Part shown: in pieces, positions 50,801-58,239 of the stretch
How positions within the stretch are numbered: the first letter of the stretch is position 1
Layout of the letters: the number at the start of each line of letters is the position of its first letter
Program-made: the position numbers and the translations under genes
From: Tachypleus tridentatus
Lineage: Eukaryota > Arthropoda > Merostomata > Xiphosura > Limulidae
Reading direction: 5' to 3'
DNA: 64,000 nt
Assembly (NCBI RefSeq): GCF_004210375.1
Contig: NC_134830.1
Span: 10,354,001 to 10,418,000, forward strand
Notes under the pieces: model-generated
Told to the model about the DNA's origin: nothing
Seen by the model: the letters and a program-made list of their open reading frames with translations, nothing else
The model's database searches: none

Positions 50801-53800
50801 GAGGGCAGTACCAAATAGAAAAAGCTTATCTTATCAGTAAAAAAAAAATATCTATAAGAAAAAAATTCAGTTTGGGAAAATTTAACTGTCAAATATCACA
50901 TATCTAAAACTGTATAGAGAATTTTTGATATACATGTATATGTATATATATATTTTTAATTTGGATGTATAAATACATGAAGTTATCGAAATAAAATTAT
51001 TGGATTGGCTCAATGTGAATTATCAAGATAAGTTAAGGTTTTATGCATAGAAAATCTATACAGATTTACCACAACGAGTTAAAGAAGCCTTAGACACCAT
51101 TGCAACTGTAATAACCAAGAATAAAAGGATATTCGTAGAAGCAGATGAATTTGTTGAAGAAAAAGTACATTTACTCCAACAACTCCAGAAAATAATTGAA
51201 AAGATAATAGTGCCAGATGAAGAGAAGTTTGCTGATTTAAGGAAGGAGCATGTGGAATGGTTTGAAGGTCAGTCCAAAAATTAAACATAAGAATAGCATC
51301 AAGACAACATGATGTCATTAAAAAATTTAGGTTACTTAAATTTAAACTTTAAAACACCTTAAATTATTATTAAAATTTCTGTTGCATTTTGATGGATATT
51401 TAAAACTAGCTTCTTATGTCAAATCTGAAGGGTCCTTTATTCTAATTAGTGTCACATTCTCTGCATTTGCAATGATCTTAAATATGTTCAGAGACACCAT
51501 CACCTGACAGTCAGCAAATGCATGTTAAACAGTACTTGAATAATATTTAGACCTCAGAATGCTTTTTTCTTTTGTACCTTTGCTTCATCTTATTATCGTG
51601 GAACTAGTACAAGTTACACCACAAGTCTTTTCCTTAATTGAAGAAAATAAATCTAAATCTAAATGGAAGGTTTAAAGACACTTTAGCTTGATTTGTGTAT
51701 AAACTCCTTGAATAAGTATATTCAGGTTCCCTTTTTATATAACTATTTGACAGATTTCTGTATATCTAAATACACATAAGAACCATATCATCATGAACCA
51801 GCTTAGTGACATGTCAGCATGAAGAGTACAGTGAAAGATACTTTTATTAAATACAGAGCAAACATTATTTCTGTAACTCAGTGCTTCATTAGGCCTATCT
51901 AACTTCATCATATGGAGATAACGTGCCAGTAAAATTTAAAAACTGTCAAGAGTAATTAGAGCATGTGAGTGCAATCAAAATGATGTCATAATTACATCAT
52001 AATGTACAGGTAAGATAATGTAAAAACTTGTTTTGACAGTGTAATAACATTATTTTAAAGGTTATAAATAATATTTAAGTTAACAAGTTGAATTTCGGTG
52101 AAATAATGTATGTAGAAATTAAGAAAATCAAACTTAAAAATATACTTGAGTGAGCCCACAATATGGTGTTTGAACTATAACTTAACTGGATTGTATGCTA
52201 ACCTAATTCTTTGCAAGTTGAAGAGTCAACAAGCAAGTCATGATTGAGTTAAACAATTATTATTATATCTCTAATAAATGTATAGGAAGAATTTTGTTAA
52301 AAATCAGTGATGTCGAGAAAACCCACTTGTAGAGAAAAATGTGTGTATACATATATTTAAAAACGATTTCTTTGGGTTGAGAAAATTTGTTACGTAAAGG
52401 AGCAAATAACGTTTCGACCTTCTTTGGTCATCATCAGGTTCACAAAAGTTAAATATGTTTTTTCGAATTCAGAGAGAAGGATTATTCAAATAAAATGTTG
52501 ACATACAGTCACACAAAAGGTGAGGAAATTGTGGAGGTTTAAGGATAGAAGTTTAGAAGTTGTTGTGTAACCTGTAGTGTGAATGAGTATTAAACATTAC
52601 TTGCTCAGTTTTTTTTATAAATATTACATCATTAGTCTTTTCCTGTTAATGTTACTTTCTCTTTCTAGAATCTTGGCCTTAAAGAAATTAAAATATGGTT
52701 ATTGTCAAACACATGAGGAGGAGTTTTGGAGTAAATTATTTATGTTTTATGAAGTTTGTGTTACTGATACTTTATTCAAGTACAGAGTAATGGACACCAA
52801 CTCACATAATGCTTTTATCTTGTTTTTTTCTTATATCAAGTGATGTGAATGCTGTCAGATTTCAATGTGGCCATTTTAATATTTATTTCTTTCATAATTT
52901 CTAAAAATTCTAAATGTAACCACCAGAGCAAGTTAAAGTTTCCAGAAGAAAATATCTTCATGATGTTTATTCCAAGTAACAAAAATTAGATTTAAACATA
53001 ATCATGAATGAACAAGAATTGCTGTTTTCTGTTCACTTTGAGATTATTGTCTAAGTTTTTTCAGAAAATGTACATATTAAAAATGTTATTACTTCAATTT
53101 ATTCAGCAATTAGGATTTGTATTACATTTTAGATTTAATAATTATAATACGACAGTATCATCAGCTTCATTTGTTTAATTTGTTAATGATCAACTTGTGT
53201 ATTGTGCTTTCAGGTTTAGATGAGAGATATATATCTAAGAAAGAATACATGAAAGGCAATGCCGAACATAGAATCAGAAGTTACTATTATAAGGTAAAAT
53301 GTAAAAAAAAACTTGTAAGTCTATAATATGTAAATGTGTTTCATTGAGCTATACATTAAATTTATGTAACAAATAAGCTGCAAGAATGAAGTTTGTCATT
53401 AACAAAAATAAATTAGTTATATATTAATATCTGCTGAGATATTCGAAGCTATAAGGTTTACAAGTATTATATTTTTCCCCTCAAATTAAAACACACTAAC
53501 TTCGTACCTGTTAGTATCTTGTTAAGAAATTTTGAGAGCCAACAGATTAGGCAGATAACACTCATATAAGAGCCCCTTATACCTGTAAATGTCAATAGAT
53601 TTACTGTTTCTCCAACAGGAATTGAGTTTTTGGTTAAAGATAATGAATAGTTATACAAATAGTTTTGACATAAATATAAAAACTCTAGTTGAGTCCAAAA
53701 AGTGTAAATAACAGAAATTTATTACATGGTCGTTAAACTGCCTTTTTTCATTATTTTTCCTAGTCTTGCCTGCAACCCTCCTCAGTTTTCATCAAACATT

Positions 53801-55535
53801 GTTCATGCATTAAAATAGGCCTAAAATTAGAATACTTCTGAACGTGATCCACTTCCAACTTTTGCCCTCAACATACAAACACATTTATCATTAAAATTTT
53901 TCAAGTCTTTACCATGCATGAATAAAGCTTTTTGATTCTAATAAGATATTTTTTATTTAAAATTCACGTTTTCGTTCAAATGTGGGTATAATTGAATTTA
54001 ATCTGCAGATGATGTAATGTGATATGTGATACTAAAGATTTGTTTTTTTGGTGTTTGTATAAGTGAATTTATTACTGTCCTGAAAGGCGTAAAATATAAT
54101 CTTTAAGAATGCAGTTTAGGCTGATTTTATTTTTTTAACCCATGTTTACATAATGATTCAATTAGGTTTATTTTTGTGGTTGAAGTTAAGGTTAAGTTAC
54201 ATGATGCTGTTTTGTAATGAAAAATATTCATTGTAAATAGTGTGAAAAAATAATTATTGTCATTGGTGCAAAATTTAAACTATTGCAGCCAAAGTTGATT
54301 TTCTTGTACTTCTTCATGTACAGGTTTTGACAATTTGTTTTCAATAATGGTCTGACTAATTCACTAAATAATTAGTTGAGAGAATTACTTTGGGTGTTTT
54401 GCTTGAAGTTGATCAGAATTTTGAAAAAGAATTGTAAAATATGTATATAATTTATTGCATCAGGGTGTTGTGAATGACATTGTTTTGGATAGAAACTTGG
54501 CTCATTCTTATATTTCATAGTCTTTTGAAAAATTTTCAATTTTGAAGAATCTTGCAATAAGAGAAGCAACGATTTTTATATTTCATCATATATATATTTA
54601 ACTAAAAAGCAAGATAGTCTTCATTTTTACTGATTGTACTATTTATATTGGTGGAATGATAACATCAAAATATTTGCAATATGACAGTGGTATTAATATT
54701 TATAAATATTTTCCAGCCTTCTGATTTGTATTTGTTTTCATGTCTTAGCTAGATATAATAAAGTAACAGACCATAGTAGTCAAATTTTTAAAATTAAATA
54801 TTACTTTTTTCCCTTCAGACCAAAGTAGAATTACAAAGAAGGAACCTTCCAGAGATGTTGCTAATTGATCTGCTCATTGATTTAAAAAACTTACTGAAAA
54901 GAGATAATTACAATGGCCATCTGTTTGTTCGTGGAGAATTAAAAGCTTTGTGTACCGAAGAAGGCACATTTTCTTGTCAAGGACGGTACAATGCCTCTAA
55001 ATGTGATAAAGCTCATACACTTAATCCATATCTTAGTAGTGAGCATCGTAAACTTTTCAGTACTTGGAATCTTGATCACAGGTAATTAATTTTACTCAAA
55101 GAATGTTTAAAACAGTAAATGCCCTGATGAATAAAAATATGTTGAATATTTCTTGGTACTTAGAAAATGTTATTTTCTTTCATTTGACACAGAATTTCTA
55201 GATTTTTAATAATGCACCCTATGTAATGGTTTATGCATTAAAACTATTGTAAATTGTCAGCTTTTTTTTAAAAAAACCTCTATAATTATTATTATTATAT
55301 GTGATAACTATAAGTTAATTTCTTGATCATTTCTTTTAGGATTGAAAGATCCCGCACTATCATTCCAGCAGTTGTGAATGCTATTAGAGACCTTCCTGTG
55401 AAGTCAGTCATAAATTCAGACTACTTTTACTCATTACTGTTTACTTCTGCTAACCTTGAACTGGTGCATATTGCTTGCCATGATAAATCTAAACATGATG
55501 GGTTCAAATGTGATAAAAACATGTGTTATCGATAA
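26683..55535 (+). CDS. DFFB: DFFB / CAD, caspase-activated DNase (six coding exons)
   Basis: The join is 26683-26832, 42841-42964, 51064-51267, 53214-53293, 54819-55081, 55340-55535: 1017 bases, 338 residues plus stop, phases consistent and all borders GT/AG. Residues about 16-90 form the CIDE-N domain that pairs with ICAD/DFFA. Residues about 92-185 form the helical dimerisation middle with IRSYYYK. The remainder is the beta-beta-alpha-metal (His-Cys box) nuclease with NPY, FSTWNLDH, and LVHIACHDKSKH. The cysteines and histidines that bind zinc and the His residues of the active site in mammalian CAD have counterparts here. The enzyme cuts linker DNA in apoptotic nuclei after caspase-3 removes ICAD. 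The C-terminal basic tail of mammalian CAD is absent. The exon 2/3 joint is the least certain. Confidence 0.93.
27452..27735 (+). pseudogene. CR1/L2-like LINE: RT C-terminal fragment
   Basis: Frame reads ACKRANRILSSIYSNIEYKT, then SLCRSLIRPYLEYGVQLWAS and LLGKVQRRATRMIPE. These are the standard wording after the RT palm in CR1/L2/Jockey-type elements (LVRPxLEYxxxxW and LExVQRRATKMI). A stop follows at 27674 and frameshifts after it. 5'-truncated as usual for LINE copies. Confidence 0.85.
29685..29956 (+). repeat. Full-length tRNA-derived SINE (family 1) with target duplication
   Basis: Head TGGCCAAGCGTGTTAAGGCG and B box GGGTTCGCATCCC are well kept. The body and a CAAACAAAAAAA tail follow. 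CTCTCCACTGGT flanks it at 29673-29684 and 29957-29968 (12-bp target duplication). Confidence 0.93.
30833..31880 (+). pseudogene. CR1-like LINE reverse transcriptase, decayed
   Basis: Reads FDKVPYKRSHKKITSERF, then INQVVIINIKLEACY, LLIGLLFLLIYITHTG, and after a frame change SSFTDDNKFLDI, where the catalytic YADD/FADDT box of LINE RT is expected (about 31058-31075). Further on, SEES and SLNKLTGMLASIKTALF match the extreme C-terminal tail. Many indels. The order is that of a single 5'-truncated copy. Confidence 0.72.
31331..31425 (-). repeat. Second-family SINE fragment
   Basis: On + it reads GCTGCACAGTGGGCTATCTG then TGCTGTGCTTACTATGGTAA, the reverse complement of the 12591 family's tail and B-box part; diverged. 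Confidence 0.5.
32161..32406 (-). pseudogene. Possible LINE RT fragment
   Basis: An 81-codon minus-strand frame with LNKNRCETVTIYNHTIEV and IPYLGHIVNAYISLAINI. The LN.xKCE-T and YLGxxI pattern resembles the segment after the RT catalytic box of LINEs (FNxxKTE...YLGxxxD). Evidence is limited to this similarity of spacing. Confidence 0.35.
33698..34190 (+). pseudogene. Unrecognised coding-like segment
   Basis: An open frame of 109 codons (33698-34027) begins MFKFWQPKKLKLSSGLKPF and contains EEQLEMLLVGKSANRSNLIQ, VACGCNDLTGQLLKEPCGLA and GRAIITRVEIPKQF. After a frame change it continues with SVNDSEIVREKLWS, one stop, then QVYENDKDRFLPQHSRVQGW and VDQFPRCFRQLHIW (to about 34190). This looks like a real former protein, in less AT-rich sequence than its surroundings, probably part of a retroelement. 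I cannot name the family. Confidence 0.4.
34253..34324 (+). mobile_element. 72-bp hairpin insertion with 13-bp target duplication
   Basis: A perfect 17-base inverted repeat (AAATAAATATGCAAAAA / TTTTTGCATATTTATTT) with a 7-base loop TGAGCCG occupies 34253-34293. A tail CAATACAAGTGGGTTTTCTC GACATCAGTGA follows. TTAAATCTAGATG flanks it at 34240-34252 and 34325-34337. The tail occurs again, reversed, at 52303-52331, next to a GTTTCGACCTTCTTTGGTCA block. This suggests a tiny end-piece of a larger repeat family (Penelope-like is possible). Confidence 0.75.
34367..34706 (+). other. Overlapping short open frames, unassigned
   Basis: Two 80-codon plus-strand frames overlap here (34367-34609 and 34464-34706). 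Composition is mixed and neither shows a known motif. They continue the less AT-rich block that begins at 33400 and ends at a GGTCGAAACATTGTTCTCTG motif near 34946, also seen at 29020 and 52410. Likely retroelement debris. Confidence 0.3.
35022..35560 (-). pseudogene. CR1/Jockey-like LINE reverse transcriptase fragment
   Basis: Minus-strand frame (35279-35022) reads LGNFKIYKSPRPDNFYTRVL, then IFNRSLSSGRVLKAWKLANV and GDKHCPGNYRPVSLASVIGN. This is the classical fingers-to-palm wording of LINE RT (KSPGPD...NYRPISL). Upstream (to about 35560) frames such as EKGLAKRVKFNNKEFLRYM continue the RT N-terminal region with stops. The catalytic Asp box should lie at lower coordinates but is missing. Confidence 0.85.
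36960..37250 (+). pseudogene. Gypsy integrase core fragment
   Basis: Frame reads VDYFPKWVKAANITN, stop, EVLTVANVVDA, stop, FVFDFETSVSYHRP. These match the integrase block VDYFTKWxEAxPxxxQ...VADxLVxxxxxRFGxP around the first two Asp residues of the DDE core; here the first Asp (of VDYF) is kept. Two in-frame stops. Confidence 0.65.
38295..38690 (+). repeat. Unclassified dispersed repeat, copy 3
   Basis: Starts at AAAATTTACAAGTATGTTGT and contains GACAAGTCAGAGTGCAAGAT, AATAAAAATACATTTGTTCA and TTTGCATATTTCATTTGCA. Matches the copy at 16720 over most of its length and the copy at 25700 in its second half. Confidence 0.55.
39935..40330 (-). pseudogene. CR1/L2-like LINE RT C-terminal fragment
   Basis: In minus-strand sense a frame reads QERLTFLKIFCTKKIRVTGD, then KVGVFKTVERIENVDVTFF. 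This corresponds to the EERLxxLxLxSLxxRRLRGDLIxxFK stretch near the LINE RT C-terminus. Just before it, WNSYLRKDIELL-like bases appear. 5'-truncated and degraded. Confidence 0.68.
40577..40687. repeat. 37-bp minisatellite, three copies
   Basis: Unit begins ATCATGTAGTAATTGTGTGA and ends TTTTTGGTTAT; starts at 40577, 40614 and 40651. The copies are nearly identical. Confidence 0.9.
41509..41738. repeat. 47-bp minisatellite A, five copies
   Basis: Unit begins GATGGTCATGCTAGAGAAGT and ends AATACAGCAT. Copies start at 41509, 41556, 41603, 41650 and 41697; the last is cut short. Variants (AGAGTAGTAC, TAGTGTAGTACTTG) are confined to copies 2 and 3. Confidence 0.95.
42037..42271. repeat. 47-bp minisatellite B, five copies
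   Basis: Unit begins CTGTATCTGTAGGATTAAGC and ends AACCTATTGTTT. Copies start at 42037, 42084, 42131, 42178 and 42225. A TAAGCTAATT/TAAGCTTATT difference alternates between copies (2 and 4 versus 3 and 5), hinting at growth by two-unit steps. It lies 570 bases before DFFB exon 2. Confidence 0.95.
42841..42964 (+). CDS. DFFB: DFFB exon 2: second half of CIDE-N
   Basis: Acceptor TTATCTATAG, donor GTAAGT, 124 bases, ends in phase 1. Encodes VKFVLQDGTEVSDDDFLQT and a following strand LTVLTEGELH. The acidic xxDGTEVxDxxxF motif is the hallmark of CIDE-N domains (acidic face that binds the basic face of the ICAD CIDE-N). Confidence 0.92.
44130..45000 (+). pseudogene. Mariner-type transposase relic
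   Basis: Plus-strand frames give, in order: a second helix-turn-helix with DKHNVPYTTVS (about 44235-44270), KNLNKWEPH, IVICDEKIFF where the first catalytic Asp of mariner (TCDEKW) stands (about 44410-44440), LMASVWCFSGGVICYSF (about 44530), and ILLHDGA-PHM with the second Asp (LLHDNARPH, about 44690). Then comes a degenerate PHPPYS region. Several frameshifts and stops. Terminal repeats not located. Confidence 0.8.
46000..48260 (+). mobile_element. Decayed DIRS-type retrotransposon (RT, RNase H)
   Basis: Around 47069-47345 the frame reads GFVIQFLTSPLTSM, then LSQQGIKPATCSLRRDYSYL and LFVVPQKTRDWLLFIDLF, the DIRS RT entry region. After a frame change NTFVHLPTSEHSHLYFQFVY and QFYALPFGLA follow (to about 47520). 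At 48195-48255 NLVVDNLSLPDKAHLMEWPL matches the end of the DIRS RNase H (ADxLSRPDK...EWPL). Bases 46000-47000 probably hold the gag part. Many stops; no recombinase or inverted termini seen. Opposite in orientation to the DIRS relic at 3240. Confidence 0.75.
48876..50004 (+). mobile_element. Internally deleted Tc1-family element with 210-bp inverted repeats
   Basis: Flanked by TA (48874-48875, 50005-50006). It starts CACTGCTGGCCAAAATCTTA and ends with its close reverse complement. The inverted repeats run about 210 bases to GTTTAAGACCATA (49087) and its mate at 49793. Between them is a transposase gene whose middle is missing. Ends look functional, so it could be moved by an intact relative. 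Confidence 0.94.
49198..49746 (+). pseudogene. Tc1 transposase with internal deletion
   Basis: Starts MAKAKKLTEFECGRIVKL and continues through the first helix-turn-helix (DLSQPAIAGEIEHSKTAVA), with a stop at 49336. From 49360 the catalytic part is open: WIFQQDNATMHNA holds the second Asp and, exactly 34 residues later, the Glu of LNPTENVWGW (D34E, the Tc1 signature). The second DNA-binding domain and first Asp are lost, so this copy cannot be catalytic. Confidence 0.88.
51064..51267 (+). CDS. DFFB: DFFB exon 3: helical dimerisation region
   Basis: The acceptor is a weak CTATACAG (51056-51063) and the donor GTCAGT; the exon is 204 bases. Encodes LPQRVKEALDTIATVI, a charged helix-rich stretch and the conserved EWFEG just before the exon end, parallel to PPWFEG of human CAD. 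Upstream alternatives at TGCATAG create a stop with the incoming phase, so 51064 was chosen. In mammals a few more residues with a Trp precede this region, so a very short extra exon or a different acceptor is possible. Confidence 0.83.
51268..53213 (+). other. DFFB intron 3
   Basis: AT-rich, GTCAGT...TTTCAG. At 52303-52450 it carries a repeat tail (GATGTCGAGAAAACCCACTT then CGTTTCGACCTTCTTTGGTC) shared with 34294-34324 and 29020-29050. Otherwise no recognised content. Confidence 0.75.
52303..52450 (-). repeat. Terminal part of a dispersed repeat family (Penelope-like?)
   Basis: In minus-strand sense: CTGATGATGACCAAAGAAGG, TCGAAACGTTATTTGC, an AT-rich stretch, then ACAAGTGGGTTTTCTCGACA TCACTGATT. 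The GACCAAAGAAGGTCGAAACG block is common in arthropod repeats that I associate with Penelope-like elements; that link is from memory and not certain. Confidence 0.45.
53214..53293 (+). CDS. DFFB: DFFB exon 4
   Basis: Acceptor TGCTTTCAG, 80 bases, donor GTAAAA (weaker than consensus). Completes the Gly codon and encodes LDERYISKKEYMKGNAEH and RIRSYYYK, matching the LESRFQSK...SRIRSYLRE stretch of vertebrate CAD. Ends in phase 0. Confidence 0.9.
53294..54818 (+). other. DFFB intron 4
   Basis: 1.5 kb, AT-rich, GTAAAA...CCTTCAG, no repeat or gene recognised. Confidence 0.8.
54819..55081 (+). CDS. DFFB: DFFB exon 5: nuclease core
   Basis: Acceptor TTTTTTCCCTTCAG, donor GTAATT, 263 bases. Encodes NYNGHLFVRG, LCTEEGTFSCQGRYNASKCD (two Cys of the zinc site), AHTLNPY (zinc-site His) and FSTWNLDH, which contains the catalytic His of the His-Cys box nuclease fold. 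Residue roles are by homology with mouse CAD. Confidence 0.95.
55340..55535 (+). CDS. DFFB: DFFB exon 6: C-terminal nuclease part and stop
   Basis: Acceptor TTCTTTTAG, 196 bases ending TAA. Encodes RTIIPAVVNAI, YFYSLLFTSANLELVHIACH and HDGFKCDKNMCYR. HIACHDKSKH lines up with the Cys-His pair and the downstream His of the CAD active site. The protein stops right after the last structural Cys-containing turn; the Arg/Lys-rich nuclear localisation tail of mammalian CAD is missing. Confidence 0.95.
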
Positions 55536-56067
55536 AGTTAGTTTCATTTGTATGGTTGGGGTGAATTGCTTATAGACAACTTAAAATAAATTTAGTACTA
55601 TTGTTACATCCTAAAACACCTATCCCCTGTACTTTTTTCTCAGTTGAAGTATATTTGTTAGGAAATTCCATAAAATTAATTTGAGTCTTAAAAGATGTTA
55701 TTTTCATACTTAAGTTTGTTTTAAACAACATGGTTTAAGAAATCAAAATTTTAATCCAATTCAAGGCAAATATGATATATTTACTGATTTATATAATAAT
55801 GGTTGTGTAATTACATAATGTTGAGGTAAACTGTGGAGGGGCTTCCCAAAGTGCCATCAATATGAAGTATAGATGGTAAATTATAATAATGTAAATACCA
55901 AGGTACATTTCAGAAAGGTGTGCTATTTTGAAATGCGTTTTCAATGCAGTTTTCACTGGAAACTCATACTCTGATTAATAATTCATTGTTACAAATTAGA
56001 AATAATTTGTTTATGAAAATACGCATATATGTAAAAGAGGAAGCTCATCTAAATTCCACCCAAGGTA
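55536..56067. other. DFFB 3' flank
   Basis: AT-rich sequence with the poly(A) signal at 55585; nothing else recognised up to the SINE at 56068. Confidence 0.6.
55585..55590 (+). terminator. Poly(A) signal of DFFB
   Basis: AATAAA fifty bases after the DFFB stop codon, within TTAAAATAAATTTAG. In AT-rich sequence this motif is common by chance, but position and lack of an earlier one after the stop favour its use. Confidence 0.55.
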
Positions 56068-56354
56068 TTCTTTGTTTTTTTGTTGTTTTTTTTTAATTTC
56101 GCACAAAGCTACTCGAGGACTATCTCTGCTAACCCTCCCTAATTTTGCAGTGTAAGACTAGAGGGAAGGCAGCTAGTCATCACCACCCACCGCCAACTCT
56201 TGGGCTACTTTTTTACCAACGAATAGTGAGATTTACCGTCACATTATAACGCCCCCACAGTTGAAAGGGGGAACATGTTTGGCTGACGGGATGCGAACCT
56301 GAGACCCTCGGATTACGAAGTCGAATGCCTTAAAGCGCTTGGCCATGCTGGGCC
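56068..56354 (-). repeat. Full-length tRNA-derived SINE (family 1) with target duplication
   Basis: Reverse copy: T-rich tail at left, then GCACAAAGCTACTCGAGG, the body with AAGGCAGCTAGTCATCACCA, and the tRNA-like head ending CTTGGCCATGCTGGGC at right. CCACCCAAGGTA flanks it at 56056-56067 and 56355-56366. Confidence 0.93.
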
Positions 56355-56576
56355 CCACCCAAGGTAATACATAATAATAAATAAAATCAAGATTAGCTTA
56401 GATTGAACATTTAATATACCATTAAGAGTAACGCTACAAATCAAAAGAAATATAACATAAAGACACAGTTTACATAACAGAAACGAATTATACCATGTGA
56501 AGTTAATACACTCTGAGGAAAAGTAAGGTCACTATCAGGCTAACTATCTATCATCATGTTGTGTTTATAGTCAATA

Positions 56577-57475
56577 TTACTTCAAAACAATGCACCTGTT
56601 CTGGTGATTGGCAGCAAATGTGTGTATAACAGTATCAATATCGAGTTGTTTTGCCTTCCTGGAGTTTACTGATATGACAGCAAGGTTGCTGGTGTGGTTG
56701 TTACCACTGCTGTTGCGCAAGTATGTCTTCAGAAGCTTCAGACATGAGAAAGTTCTCTCACAGGCAGCTGAAGTGACAGGCAGAGTCACAGCAATGCATA
56801 CAAATTTGTGGAGATCCATGAAGGCATCCTTGTATGGCTCCAGCATGGTTGCAAGCTCCAATGGTCTGGATATTTCCTGCCCCTTGTCTATCTTCCTGGC
56901 AATTAGCCAGTTCAACTGGTGGACCTCCACTGCAAGGTCATCCTCTGCCACACCATAGTTTGCTGCCATTCCTAAGAGTGCTTGCTTGTCCATAAATGTG
57001 GAGTGTTTGGGATTCAATGCAGTTGCACCCATCAGAACACTGCAGGCATCAGAGGAGAATCTTCTATTCAGCTCGTTGAGCACCCTGTCTATGATGGCAT
57101 AGAAGGTATGTCTCCTGGCATCTGGTATTGGTTCATCTCTTTGGCCAGTACTAGATGTGATTATGAATTATTCATGCCCAACCAATGTAGAGAAGAATTT
57201 GTACAGCTTCTGAATTGTCACAAAGAACTCTGCTGCAGCCTGGACGTTGTGCACACAATCAACTAGCACAATGTTGAGCATGTGTGCATAGCAGTGGACA
57301 TACATAGCCTGAGACACCTCTCTCCTGAATCTCTCTTGTATGTCACTGATGTGCCCTGACATGACTGCAGCTCCATCATAGCACTGGCCAATGCAGGCAT
57401 TATGGTCAATACCACATTTAGCCAAAGTCTCCATGATTTTCTTGAGCAATGAATCTGCATCCAGACCCTCAGCAG
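56577..57475 (-). pseudogene. Outer hAT element (ZMYM1-like), 3' half of transposase
   Basis: Minus strand reads FLDFTAAEGLDADSLLKKIM, CYDGAAVMSGHISDIQERF (second Asp of the hAT catalytic triad), YVHCYAHMLNIVLVD (the C..H motif), then a jump to a hAT dimerisation region with VTLPVTSAACERTFSCLKLL (catalytic Glu kept) and the C-terminus near 56577. Between GHE (57168) and RRHTFYAI the middle part with the RW motif is missing. A stop at 57170 breaks the frame. The 5' half continues at 60608 beyond a nested insertion. Confidence 0.85.
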
Positions 57476-57483
57476 CTGTGAAG
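57476..57483. repeat. Left 8-bp target duplication of nested hAT
   Basis: CTGTGAAG, repeated at 60600-60607. The second base T and seventh base A fit the nTnnnnAn preference of hAT insertions. Confidence 0.93.
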
Positions 57484-57862
57484 TAAGGCTTCTACGTTTA
57501 CTAATTTCTGTAAACCTTTACATGTCACTCAATACACGAAACTATTCGTGTACACGGAATTGATGTTGGTGTTGTGTTCAGTGAATATATTGGCCACATT
57601 TGAAATATGAATAAAATGAAAATTAATTGCAGGTGTGTCACGTGTTTTGTTTTAACATTTTACCTCACTCTGTTACTGCCAGTCTTATTGTGTCATTACA
57701 TTATCTTAGTTACGTTGCACCATACAAATGATAAAATATTATCACTCTGAACTGTGTACTGAAAATGGGAAAAACCCAAGTACCAGGAGTCGCGATGCTC
57801 AGACACATACAGACAACGACAAAAACATGATGTCGGAAAATTGTTCTTATTTCCACACAAGT

Positions 57863-58205
57863 TTACAAAAACATCAATGCATTAATTGAAGTGAATATGA
57901 AAGGTACAACGTGCAATAGAAAACATATATATGTTGGATTTTGGGCCCACTCCCACTCCAAGTCAGTGACTCCTCCAAGAGTAGGGAGAGCCGGAACATC
58001 ACTGGAGTGTGCAACACTGACATCCATTGGCTCTTGCTTGATGCGGACAGGGAGATTGGTAGCTGTATCGGGAGCTGAAGCCTCAAGTTTTATGGAGACA
58101 TGATCCACACTCTTGGCATTGTTTTGGCTTTTAATCGTTTGTTTAAAAAAATCAACATGTCCACTGTGTCGGGATCAAGAGACGATCTCAATTTTGTAAC
58201 AGTTC
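57863..58205 (-). pseudogene. hAT transposase last exon and tail
   Basis: After a 144-base intron (58349-58206, GTGAGT...TGCCAG) the reading resumes GTVTKLRSSLDPDTVDMLIF and LNKRLKAK, the standard end of the hAT dimerisation domain. A GTGTGG tract then shifts frame to a stop near 58088; without that 2-base excess the protein would run on through IKLEAS, IKQEPMDV and a hydrophobic end. Two psi-K-x-E motifs (IKLE, IKQE) look like SUMO acceptor sites. Whether the tail belongs to the transposase is inference. Confidence 0.65.
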
Positions 58206-58239
58206 CTGGCATAAACATATAATAGAAACATTTAAGTAT

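Larger units (their letters stand above)
42965..51063 (+). other. DFFB intron 2 (8.1 kb)
   Basis: GTAAGT...TATACAG. Contains a mariner relic, a DIRS relic and an internally deleted Tc1 element. Sequence at 50100-50850 is rich in T and C on this strand with short open frames but shows no family motif; it may be more DIRS debris. Confidence 0.75.

Noticed and set aside
56608-57266. Plus-strand ORFs of 116 and 94 codons
   Set aside because: They are shadows of the minus-strand hAT transposase, which has clear motifs in the opposite strand.
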